The notes beneath the pieces were generated by a model. That model ran no database searches. It was not told where the DNA came from and saw only the letters and a list, made by a program, of their open reading frames with translations. A stretch of DNA of 64,000 nucleotides from Polytrichum commune (lineage: Eukaryota > Streptophyta > Polytrichopsida > Polytrichales > Polytrichaceae): NCBI GenBank assembly GCA_950295325.1, contig OX485803.1:73299554-73363553 (forward strand). The letters are read 5' to 3'. The first letter of the stretch is position 1, and every line of letters begins with the position of its first letter. Made by a program: the position numbers and the translations under genes. This document shows positions 10,901-21,704 of this stretch, piece after piece.

Positions 10901-12860
10901 TTTCTACATTGAAATGAGGCCATTTAGGGACCTCCAAAAAAGGTTTCGGTACCGAACCCCATATATTGGACAGCCACAAAATGTGAGAACCTGAAATCTG
11001 AGCATATAGCCCTCCTTCAAAATGTTAGATTCCAACCTGAAATGAGGCCAACTAGACATATATAAAGTGAGCACCCGAAATCTCAAAGTAGAGCCGTGGC
11101 TTCAAAGTCTTAGATTCTAACCTGAAATGAGGCCAACTAGACTTATATAAAGTGAGCACCTGTAATTTGAACCTTGAAGCCGAGATCTCAGGGTGTAACC
11201 CTCTAGACCTCAAAAGGAAGGTTTCGGTCCCGAAACCCATATATTGGACATCCACATAAAGTGATAACCTGATATCAAAGCCTATATGCCACTTTCAAAA
11301 ACTTATATTCTAACCCAAAATGAGGCCAACTAACACAACATAGAGTGATCACCAAAAATCTGAACCTAGAGCCGAGGCCTCTAATTGTAAGATTCCAACC
11401 TGAAATGAGGCCAACTAGACATATATAAAGTGAGCACCCGAAATCTCAAAGTAGAGCCGAGGCTTCAAAGTGTTAGATTCTAACCTGAAATGAGGCCAAC
11501 TAAACATATATAAAGTGCGCACCCGAAATATCGCACTAGAGCCGAGGCTTGAAAGCTTTGGATTATAACCTGAAATGAGGCCAACTAGATATATATAAAG
11601 TGAGCACCTGTAAATTGAACCTTGAAGCCGGGACTTCAGGGTGTGACCCTCTAGACCTCAAAAGGAAGGTTTCGGTCCCGAAACCCATATATTGGACATC
11701 CACATAAAGTGATAACCTGATATCTAAGCCTATATGCCACTTTCAAAAACTTAGATTCTAACCCGAAATGAGGCCAACTAAGACAACATAGAGTGATCAC
11801 CTAAATCTGAACCTAGAGCCGAGGCCTCTAATTGTAAGATTCCAACCTGAAATGAGGCCAACTAAACATATATAAAGTGAGCACCCGAAATCTCAAAGTA
11901 GAACCGAGGCTTCAAAGTGTTAGATTCTACCCTGAAATGAGGCCAACTAGACATATATAAAGTGAGCACCCGAAATCTCGACCTAGAACCGAGGCTTCAA
12001 ATCGTTAGCTTCTAACCTGAAATGAGGCCACTTAGGCACCTCCAAATGAAGGGTTCGGTCCCGAACCCCATATAATGGACAGCCACACAATGTGAGAACC
12101 TGAAATCTTATCCTATAGCCCACCTTCAAATTCTAGATTCTAACCTGAAATGAGGCCAACTACACATATATAATATGAGCACCCGAAATCTCAAAGTAGA
12201 GCCGAGGCTTCAAAGTGTTAGATTCTAACCTGAATTGAGGCCAACTAGACTTATATAAAGTGAGCACCCGAAATCTCAACCTAGAACCGAGGCTTCAAAT
12301 CGTTAGCATCTAACCTGAAATGAGGCCACTTAGGCACCTCCAAATGAAGGGTTCGGTCCCGAACCCCATATATTGGACAGCCACATAATGTGAGAACCTG
12401 AAATCTGAGCCTATAGCCCTCCTTCAAGGTGTTAGATTCTAACCTGAAATGAGGCCAACTAGACTTATATAAAGTGAGCACCTGAAATCTCGACCTAGAA
12501 CCGAGTCTTCAAATCGTTAGCTTCTAACCTGAAATGAGGCCACTTAGGCACCTCCAAATGAAGGGTTCGGTCCCGAACCCCATATAATGGACAGCCACAT
12601 AATGTGAGAACCTGAAATCTTAGCCTATAGCCCACCTTCAAATTCTAGATTCTAACCTGAAATGAGGCCAACTACACATATATAATATGAGCACCCAAAA
12701 TCTCAAAGTAGAGCCGAGGCTTCAAAGTGTTAGTTTCTAAGTTGAAATGAGGCCACTTAGGGACCTCCAAATGAAGGGTTCGGTCCCGAACCCCATATAT
12801 TCAACAGCCACATAATGGGAGAACCTGAAATCTAAGCCTATAGCCCACCTTCATAGATTT
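7990..12860. repeat. Tandem array of about 213-bp units between exons of the DGNHR pseudogene
   Basis: About 4.9 kb of head-to-tail units with a period near 213 bp (for example 8283, 8496 and 8709), made of two kinds of sub-block that both start TTGAAATGAGGCCA. One sub-block carries ATATATAAAGTGAGCA...AGAGCCGAGGCTT. The other carries GACCTCCAAAGGAAGG, the palindrome GGTTTCGGTCCCGAACCC and CACATAATATGAGAACCTG. Short 60-residue ORFs recur on the minus strand simply because of the period. The array lies between the 12970 and 7896 ends of the DGNHR gene, so it behaves as a giant repeat-filled intron or as a later expansion there. Toward 12 kb the second sub-block becomes rarer and the first dominates. 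Confidence 0.9.
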
Positions 12861-12969
12861 AGATTTAGGGAAACAATAAGGGTTCGGGGAATGAAACCCT
12901 ACCCTTCATCATTTACATTCCAAACAACAAGACAAATTGAAATAATTTTCATTGGTTTAACTGGTTGAC

Positions 12970-13240
12970 CTTTTCTGTAGAGTACTCGCCATCGGTCTCC
13001 ATGTTGGCTTCTTCTCGACCCAATCTTTCCTCTTCGCAATCAACGTCCTCACTGTTCCGAATGATCTGTTGCCTAGTGTTTTCCGAAGTAGATTCACTCG
13101 ATGCTGCACTTCCTGGTTGTTGTTGCCTCTGCCCGGAACTAGGTTTAGGTTTGGTTCCAAACTTGCAATGATGCGACAAAGTATCTTCAACAATTGATGT
13201 TGATTGTATAGGGGAGCTGCCTCTGAAGACATAATGATTC
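12970..13240 (-). pseudogene. Middle exon of the DGNHR gene (low-complexity, acidic)
   Basis: Minus-strand open frame with composition typical of a disordered linker: GSSPIQSTSIVEDTLSHHC, then QRQQQPGSAASSEST, then EDVDCEEERLGREEANMETD. A possible donor follows STEK at 12970/12969 (AAG|GTCAAC, weak), and an AG acceptor lies at about 13222. The phase does not join cleanly to the upstream exon, which suggests a further indel. Assignment to the same gene as 7363-7899 rests on strand, order and style, not on a proven splice. Confidence 0.4.
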
Positions 13241-13316
13241 CCTTTCAAGCCAACTATGCCGGGGACTCATAAACTTTGAATAAATTCAACATGAATGTAA
13301 TGTAACCAGAGCATAC

Positions 13317-13595
13317 CTGAATTTCTTCGTTTTCCACAGAGTTGTCTTCCTCTCCTAAAGAGAATAACCTAATGGGAGCAACCTCCGCCTTTTCAAATGA
13401 CTCAACATATCGCTTTGAACGACTGTGAGTAGTTTTTTTTGAATTGTCTCCTTTTCTTCCCATGGTTGACCTCAATTTGTACGGGGTCACTACGTTATCT
13501 CTAGTAGCGAACCTCTCCTTTCTCTCAATCCGCCTCTGTTTCTCAATACTCCTCCTCACTTCTCGTTCTGCTCTCGCTCTCGACCGAGTGTTCAT
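13317..13595 (-). pseudogene. First exon of the DGNHR gene (basic N-terminus)
   Basis: Starts with ATG at 13595 and encodes a strongly basic N-terminus (MNTRSRARAEREVRRSIEKQ, then RRIERKERF), turning acidic before a good donor at 13317/13316 (CAG|GTATGC, phase 0). The composition suggests a nuclear or nucleic-acid-binding segment. It is the first recognisable coding block of the minus-strand gene that continues to the left. Confidence 0.45.
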
Positions 13596-13940
13596 CTCTT
13601 ACCATACTCAAGCATCTAGGCGCCATGATTATGTTCCTATTATCTTGGATTTAGATAATTAACCTGCAATTTCTTTATTTTTTCCTCGGTTTATCCACAC
13701 TGCATTAAAACACTACAAAAGGCGCCGCTAGTGTCTAATCTACCTAATCGGTGTCAACTATATTGTTTTGATAAAATAATGACTATTATTGTAGTACATC
13801 TAATCCTAAATGAAACATGTTGTCCACTATTTACATGAATATATATTGTCTATTAATTGATCTACCAGGTTGTCAAATATTCGGGTATTGGTATCTACCC
13901 TTGGTGTATATAATACCCCATTACTTGTACCCATTCCTTC

Positions 13941-14393
13941 ATGTCATATCATCATATTCTTCTCCAATTGGGTACTGATGGTCTCCCAAGTCTTGCTCCT
14001 TTAGGTGCTCCTATTTCATCTCAAATTCACACCACGTTGTCCATCGATGGTTCTGCAGTCGACAACAACATGAAGATTGCCAACCCCCCTGACTGCTCCG
14101 TTACTCCGACGGTCACAGATCACACTCCACATCCACGGTCTCCATCTTTGCAGGCGGATGATGCAAAGATGATAGAGGACAAGTCTACTTTCCATAATCA
14201 TGCCTATTCTAAAGTAGGGGTTATTAAACTGGGAACTTACTCTAGATCTCTATCAAGGGGTGCCCCACGTCCCAAACATCAAGGACTCGGTTGCGCAGGA
14301 TGCATTGCAGTTCATAGTTTAGGGATTGACCATTGTCATAAACATGACGGTGACAAAAATGGCAAAGGTCCCCATAAGCGTCTTCGTCGTTAA
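13941..14393 (+). CDS. Possible small ORF upstream of the MULE-like transposase
   Basis: A 150-codon frame I do not recognise. It is rich in Ser, Pro and His, has a cluster of Cys/His (GLGCAGCIAVHSLGIDHCHKHD) and ends with a basic tail (GKGPHKRLRR) that could be a nuclear signal. It lies 470 bp upstream of the transposase on the same strand and might be an accessory ORF of that element or a chance frame. No promoter or splice evidence settles this. Confidence 0.25.
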   Translation: MSYHHILLQLGTDGLPSLAPLGAPISSQIHTTLSIDGSAVDNNMKIANPPDCSVTPTVTDHTPHPRSPSLQADDAKMIEDKSTFHNHAYSKVGVIKLGTYSRSLSRGAPRPKHQGLGCAGCIAVHSLGIDHCHKHDGDKNGKGPHKRLRR

Positions 14394-14859
14394 TCACATT
14401 GTTGCATTCTATTTGTTAGAATTTATTGTTGCATAGCTACTATCATGCTCTCCACATTATTCGTGGCGGCCGTCATTCTTATGACCTTATTTGCCAATAT
14501 CTATTTTAATGTCCCTTACATCCACTAAATGGTTCACGTGGTCTCTGGTGTATTTATAATTACGGCACTCGGCATTCAGCCTCATGTTTGTTCTTAATAT
14601 ATCTACATTGGATTGGCATATGTTCATGACTAACTTGAGTAATTGTTGCATTGCATTTTCAGTTCTTAATCATGTTGCTATCATGAGTCCGCTTATTATT
14701 CCACTACTAATCCAAGTCTCCGCCGTCTTTCATAGATTCCATCTTGCCATGCCCTTCTAACCACATCACTATATACACCGCCCCACTTTCTGCTCAGCTT
14801 AAGTCCATTGCCCATTTGGCCACTCCCTTCTGTGTGCTCGCATTTACATTCCTTCTACA

Positions 14860-17800
14860 ATGGCCACCATCCGAGCACTGCACCATTCCATCCCCCTTAT
14901 GATCCCTCTAGGAGATGATGGTCTAGCCAAAGTCGCGGAGTCGTTCCTTAGTCTGAGGTTTAGATTCCACCCAGACTCAATTCATGTCGAGGAAGAGGTC
15001 TTTGATGACAACGGTGACTTGAGTCACACTGTCCTTCAGATGTCCTTTCGCATTGACGATGGTAGGGTTTGGTTCTTGCTCCCTGCAAAGTACAAGGCCA
15101 TAGGCGTCACCGAGTCGGAGATGGCCACCACTACTGTGTTGCTAACACCAGGCGTGTCCCTCACCTCCACCACGCAGGCTCCTCTTCTGGCGACGGTCAA
15201 GAAGGAGCCCGGCATCCAAGAGGTTACCTTGCTCAGCGATGACTCTGATGATGATGTGCCACCTGCCTCAGACATTACCCCACCTCCATCGCAGGATCAG
15301 CCCTTCATCAATCCTCTCAGGATTCCACACTCGCCTACTGTGAGTCAACCACCTACTTCCAGACCCCCAGTTCACCCAGGTGTCTCCATAGATCATCCCA
15401 GTGTTGTCCAGCAATTGAAGTTGCTTGCAACCCGACCAGGGTCCAAGAACATCCTCAAGAGTATTGATTATGAATCCGTTAGGCATGAGAAGGTTGACTT
15501 CCTCCCCTCTGTTTTTGACGGCGACGTCATCTTTGAGTTTCCTCCTCTCGGAGCTGATGCTCCCCATTCCCATGCTAGACTCATGTTCGGTATGGACAAG
15601 CGTTTCGACGGTCATGCTTGGTGTAGGACAAAGACCTCTAACATTACTAATGATCTCGGCTTGACCTTCCGGTTTTCATCTTGTGTTGGCCATCTCTGCT
15701 GTCATAACGAGGGATGTGATTATCTCAACCGCCCCAATCGAGCCACTGACGTCAACGAGACCGAATGGGAAGGCTGTACCCCCTCAATCTTCACCGCAGA
15801 TGCTGATCCCCCAGTTGGGTCATCTCTCGTTTGTAAGGTCTGTAAGACACCACCCTATTGTCTTGATACTTGCCAGGCTAAGATGTACTATGTTCTTGGC
15901 AGAGGTGACATGACTCGTGCATGTATCCATATGGGTCATCACCATCACCCCGTTTCGCAAGGTGTCTGTAGAGAGTCTAAGGTCGAAATTCATGATCTCA
16001 TTGGTAGAGAGGTTGAGCGGACTCCCACCGCCACCAACTCTGCCATTGCATTGGCTGCAAGTAAAGAGTTCCTGGCCAAGTATCTTCTACGCACGGGATC
16101 TGATCCCAATAAAGTTATGGACCTCGAGTCCATGAAGTTTGTCATGGACAGGTACCAACACCTTAGCACCCCGAGTATTCGAAACACTGTCACTTCCTTC
16201 AAGCGCATTGGCCGAGGGGGGATCATTGACAACATCACCGGACTTAGAGGTCATAGCAGTTGGCCCTATGTGCAAGAAAACAAATTCCCAGGCCAAGGAA
16301 AGCTGTTGGAGAAAGTCTACGTCTTCAAGATGTCCGAGGTGGGCCCTGGGTCTGGAGTGGACCTTGTCAGGAGAATGCAACCACACGGTGATTTGCAGGA
16401 TGCTTGGGTCATGTTTGACCATGTCAAGCGTGTCAAGGGGTGGACGACCATGGCTTGCCATGTCTATGACTCGGCCTACTGCCGGGTTATGACTATTGCA
16501 GTTTGTGATATGCAGTCTGAGGATGTCGCGGCGCAGAGCCTTCTATGGCATGGGCTCAATGAAGTTATGCTCAAACATGGCATTGCTAAAGTTAACTTCA
16601 AAGGGTTCATGGCGGACAATGCACAAGCCAATTGGAATGTAGTTAGGATTATCTATGGCAACGGTGATCCCAAGGTTCCTATGGAGTCTCGGGAGAGGAC
16701 ATGTCTATTGCATTGGACAGTGTCTATGGAGCGCCACACCGCCACCCACATCAAGCCCGACCTCCAATAGCAACACAAGTTGTTATGCAAGCAGTACAAG
16801 GATGCCAAGACTCCCGAGCAGTCCGAGTCCCGTTATCTTGCCATCCGGGCTTGGTGGCTATCCTCTGGAGCTGTATCCGAGGAAGGAATCAAGGACCTTG
16901 ATACATGGCTTGCATTCTGGCACTTTCGTTACCGTCAATGGGGTGGTTTCATGCAACTAGTGAATACCCACCCACAGTGTGTGTTTCGCTTTTTGGTTTG
17001 AATTTTCTTTTGGATTTTGTTTTGTTTTTGTGGGTTTTTTTGTTTGTGGGTGTCAGTTTAGGATTTTAGCCTATTTTTGTACAAAGCGTTCTCACTACAT
17101 TTTCTTGATTTCTCTCAGAATTTCACAGATTCTGAGTTGGCAGAGATGCCATCTTGCAACCTCTCCGAGACAGTCCATAACAAATGGCTTCAGCAGTCTG
17201 GAAACCGTGGCTCTGATCTGTATGTTGCGACCGTCGATGATTTTGTGAGGGCGTTCATGCAATGTACGAACTACTACGCCTACTTGAAGGGTGATCGCTC
17301 TGGTACTGGCCCAGGAAAGGAAGAACTCCGCCTTCGTGCTGCACAACGATCCGGTGACGCCAAGAGAATTGTTGCAGCACTCGAGCACATGCCTGGAGCA
17401 GAGCATTGGTGCACCCGCAAACCCCAACTCGAAGGAGAGGAGGTCTTTGGCACCACCAAGCGCAAACTTGATATGCCCCCTGGTTCTGATCATGATTCAC
17501 ATAGACCCGACAAGGTTAGCTTCTCTGATCCACGAGTGAGCACTAGGTCAACCAAGGCACGTACTGATTCCTCCACACCATCAGACCTGCCCCTAGCACA
17601 ATCACCCGAGAAATCGATTCAACAACAGGTCACCCACGTCAATAACATTCAGGAGACCCACTGCGATGTCTCCAAGTGGCACATTTCTAGACTGCCCAAG
17701 ACTTCCGCCAAGGCCTGCTTCGCCATGCAAGCTCGCACAAAGACCAAGTGCACCCAGAAGATCGTTCGGTATGGTAAAAGTACTCCAGCTCCTACGTACA

Positions 17801-18528
17801 CTGGCTACATGCGCGACTACAAGAAGAACAAGGAATTCTTGACACAATTTTTCTTCTGCAACGACGACATTGAAAGATGTGTCAAAGGTACCAGGAGGAA
17901 GTGGGTGTAGCACCGTCCGGATGTCCCGGACGTCTGGCCTGTCCTCACTGGGACAAACCTCACTCTCCAGGAGGTTCTGGCCCTTGAAGAAGGGGGATTC
18001 CAACTTTAGCAGCGTCAAGATGTGTCACCCAGAAGACTCTTCGGCGACTCCTCCAATGTTGCCTCATCCATGGCCGAACTCCCTACCCCGGCCCAAGCCG
18101 ATCAATACCCTACGCTGAGGTTTGGAAAGAAGATCCGACGCAGTAACAACGGACCATGCGTCCAACAACGCAACAAGTGGGAGTCAGCCCTCAACGTCGA
18201 CGGACAAATCACCTCCGTCACAATGATACCTCACCCAGGGATTGGCTGCATCATTCTCTTCCAGTCCCGAAAGAAGGCTAAGGTTGAAGAGTACCGTATC
18301 ACTATGAGCACCTTCCCGTCGTGCACCTGCCCGGATTTCGTGGAGATGTCAGCAAGAGCACTTGGAAAGCGGCGCCCTTGGGTGAACTGCAAGCACTTGT
18401 ACTTCATCTTCCGTGTGACCTGCAACTTGGATCAATACAAAGACACTTTCATCCATGCTCCGAGTCTTAGTTTCAATGAAGTGAAGCACCTCCTCGAAAG
18501 TGGCATCATGAAGCATGTGGGACCTTAG
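14860..18528 (+). pseudogene. MULE-like transposase with SWIM zinc finger, three nonsense codons
   Basis: A single frame runs from the ATG at 14860 to 16770, and continues past its TAG (QQHKL-type context) to about 16961. After a likely intron (about 16962-17119, CTA|GTGAAT to TCTCTCAG) it continues from 17120 to 18528 through TAG at 17908 and 18007. The N-terminus is acidic with a Cys/His-rich region (HLCCHNEGCDYLNRP; CKVCKTPPYCLDTC). The catalytic part shows DHVKRVKGW, then GFMADNAQANWNVVR, then RERTCLLHW, the usual MULE order of D, D and a Cys-x-x-His block. The C-terminal CTCPDF...WVNCKHLYFI is a SWIM finger (CxC...CxH). I could not find its terminal inverted repeats. It is dead unless the stops are read through. 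Confidence 0.7.
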
Positions 18529-18529
18529 C

Positions 18530-19230
18530 GTGGATACCTATAGGAGCTAGGCTGCCCCCCTTATTTATAATTTGTCGCTAAGTATTATTGCGTTGAGTAT
18601 ACTATAGTATGAGTGCACGTATTCCAAAAATATCGCTGATATTTCAGACCTATCATTATCTACATGATGTGAATTGTAATCGTTTTTAAATATCTATAAA
18701 GGTTTCTAAATATTTATGGGTCTCTCCTTCCAACAGTAGTTTTAGATGTTATTGAATGGTACGAGTTTTGCTACTTTGCTTGAATGCTTTAATGCTTTAA
18801 TTTTATGACTTAGAATTTTCTCTTACGTTGTGACCATAGCCTATGATTAAGTGGCTCTCACCATAATATGGACAGTCAAAAGTTCCATGGTTTAAGTAAA
18901 TCATGTGAACTAGTCTCTCTGAAAGGTACCCTAAAACCAAGTCTTTGTCCTTAAATCCCTCAAAATTTCCACGGAAATAGGTCCATCATTTTTACTAAAA
19001 AAAGAAGTCCCACGATTTTTTCTATTTATGGATTCTAAATTTGGAAATTTTATTACTAGAATTAGAAAGCGTTGACTTTTTTCTGCTCACCGCTCACCGC
19101 TCGCGTCCCACCGCTCACACGGTAGCGTCGTTGGCCTATCCACTACCCTGGGGACGACTGTGAAAGAGCTGGTTTCAGTGAATGAGGCCAGTCCTACCCT
19201 TGGAGGGGGATGGGTGAGGACTGCCGGACC
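18530..19230. other. Gene-free stretch between the MULE-like element and the DGQH gene
   Basis: AT-rich at first, then GC-richer beyond 19085. I see no protein-like frame, RNA gene or element ends here. An imperfect copy of the TACGAACG palindrome family occurs at about 19241-19256, just 3' of the DGQH gene. Confidence 0.5.
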
Positions 19231-20241
19231 TGAGGATTCACGAATGCGCGTTCGTAAATCTTCGTCCTTGCGTATGGCAGCCCTTATCACATCGTGGGAG
19301 TTGGCGGGGGTGGCAATCATTTGAGGGGGCAGAGGACTCCTAGTTGGCGTTGGGTGTGGTGCTGGTGGGTGCGAAGGTCCTCCGGGGAACAGGCCTGGAG
19401 GGGGGGAATGGGAGGGGTATCCTCCGGGGAAGGGGTAAGGCTGTTGTGCTGGCGCCGAGAAGTTCTACATATTTCTGAGCATCTCAAATATGGCGTCCGT
19501 CTTTGCTGCGGACTCCCGCAGCGCCTCCTGCATGCGGGCCATATTTCTTGCACTCTCCTCTGCCGCAGCCGCCATTTCCTCCTTCTTTTTTTGCTCTAGC
19601 TTGGCATTCAGCTCGGCAACGGTCAGGGCCTCCTCCTTCACCAGCTTGTTCTTGTCATAATTGACCCCCAGCTCCGCCATGATGTCCATGTCCCCCTCGT
19701 CCTCGTCCGACACCTCGATGATTGCTCCCTCTGGCAACTCCACGTACGGCGTCTTCTTCATCCTCCTCCTCGTGTTCCGGAAGTGGTCCAAGGATGGACG
19801 CGAGCGTTGGTTGAGGAGGTTGAGGGTCTCCATCCTCGGAACCACGACGGGCCTGGGAGACACTGACGTCGAACAGCCGCCAGGTGTGCCGAAGGGTTCC
19901 ACACCCGACACTCTAGCGGGGAGGACATCCTGGGTTGTCCCAGCCGAGGATCATGTATAGCCCCCCGGTGTCCCTTGGGGGTTAGAAGGGTGACCCGTTG
20001 GCGCCAACATCCGTAAAGGAGTGATGTTGATCGACTGCAAGATGGCGTCCACGTCCACGGAGGGGGCGGGCTCGTCATCGTCTGTCTCCAAGCCCAGCAT
20101 GCCCTCGTCGACGAGCATGCTGAAGTCCTCCCTGGGGACACACATGTCATCCAAGTCCATTGTGGACGCTTTCACCCTGTGGACCTGGTATTCATCCTCG
20201 TCTTGGGCGTCAACGAAGTTATTGACGCACAACCCCAGCAT

Positions 20242-20410
20242 CTATACCAACGATTCCAAACATGTCAACATATACAAACGTGCGTTCGTAAACATCAACA
20301 TTGAGATAAGGCCAGATCAACGGAATGGGAAAAAATGCCAAAACTATTATAACAGTTGAATCAATGAACATTATGAACGAGCGTTCGTAAATCGAAGAAT
20401 GATAACTTAC
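20242..20410 (-). other. Intron 2 of the DGQH gene with two palindrome copies
   Basis: Bounded by ATG|GTAAGT at 20411/20410 and GGTATAG at 20242. It holds two imperfect members of the TACGAACG-NN-CGTTCGTA family (about 20275-20291 and 20375-20393). Confidence 0.6.
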
Positions 20411-21588
20411 CATGGCTGCGTACATGAACTTGCTGCCTCCAAAGACATTGTATACAGTCTCTCCACTGATTGCCAAACTCTGCAACACTGACACGTAGAA
20501 CTCCAACCTGAGCTCCAATGCGGGGAAAACCGTGTACAGTGTCTCCTGCAGCAGTTCCTTGGGAGGGGGTGAGGGATGTTGTATATCTTCTTGAAAGTAT
20601 TGGTTGCCTTCACAGGCGCTCTCCCATTTCTGAGTGCATTGTACGTTAAGAAGATCAGGCTGACAGCTCCCACCTGTTTGTTGCCCCTGGCCTCGTTGAT
20701 GGCCACGATCCCTTCCATTTTTGCGGGCATGTAGGTTCTGTGGTAGATGCTGTATTCAAACTTGATGGTATTTTCGTACAGTTCCGTCACAATGGATAGC
20801 TTCTCCTGTTCCACTATCCAAAGCCATACCCTCACCTCGGCCTTGCTGATGGTGCCGTCCCACTTAGAAAAAGTGGTCCTCTCCAGCCCGGTGGTTACCA
20901 AACAAAATCTGGCCACTCCCTCGAATGTGGCCCTCCGCTTCCTCTCCAAAAACTTTATATACAACTCCACCTCCTGGGGATTTGTCTCTGCTTTCTTGGT
21001 CCGCTTGTTCCCCTTCAGTTTCAAGACGGAGGCGTGTTCCTTAACTAGCCTACGCATGGAAGAGCCGTTGATGTTGTACTTGACCTTGGACTCCTTCCAT
21101 CCAGCCCAGTTGATGTCTCCGTCAGCCTGGAAGAGTTTGTACTCCGGGACGAGTGCGCCCAACTCCCTCATTGCGTTGGTCTTCAACTTGTGATGTTCGC
21201 ACCACTCCTTGATGGAGTACGTTCCGGGCCTGTGCTTTGGCCTCTTCAGAAATATCTTCGGGTAAGGGATTGTTCTCCCGACGGTGTTCCCAAGAGCATG
21301 CACTGCACATCTCTGCAATTCTGACTCCGTCAACCCCTGCAGCGGCCTAAAAAATTCCCTCAGCAGCGGAGGCGCCTCCCCAATCTTCTCCTGATTATAT
21401 TTTTCTTCAATGTCGGGGTTGACGAGATCCCCCGCACTGTGAGCATCAAAAAATTGGGTCCACAAATCCCAAGTGTCTCTGTTACAACATATAAGCCGGA
21501 GCTCACCTTTAAGCTCGAGCACCGACTTCGTTGAAGTGGACTTCATGTCGATGGAAGAGAATTTGTCTACCATCGCATCGCAAAACGC

Positions 21589-21704
21589 CTGCATTAAAAA
21601 GCAATGTCAGCGGGCAACCAAATACGAACACACGTTCGTAAATAAAATGATCAAGAATGTTGAAAAGGAACCAGAGGTTTACGAACGATCGTTCGTAAAC
21701 TTAC
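21589..21704 (-). other. Intron 1 of the DGQH gene; donor runs straight into a palindrome
   Basis: A 116-bp intron with donor AAG|GTAAGT and acceptor AATGCAG, phase 0 on both sides. Palindrome 21680-21697 begins 6 bases after the donor GT (counting on the minus strand), so in RNA the hairpin would lie next to the 5' splice site. A second, imperfect copy lies near 21627-21642. Confidence 0.65.
21680..21697. repeat. Perfect copy of the TACGAACG-AT-CGTTCGTA palindrome
   Basis: TACGAACGATCGTTCGTA is exactly self-complementary, and symmetry extends three more bases on each side (GTT...AAC). It is one of at least 12 perfect copies in the window. Confidence 0.9.

Noticed and set aside
8069-12481. 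Repeated 60-residue minus-strand ORFs (MKVGSRLRFQVL-type) as a protein family
   Set aside because: They recur with the 213-bp DNA period, break freely and show no splice or start context. They are by-products of the tandem array.
13709-13735. CACTACAAAAGGCGCCGCTAG as a CACTA transposon end
   Set aside because: No inverted partner was found at a plausible distance and the short perfect core (AGGCGCC) may be chance.
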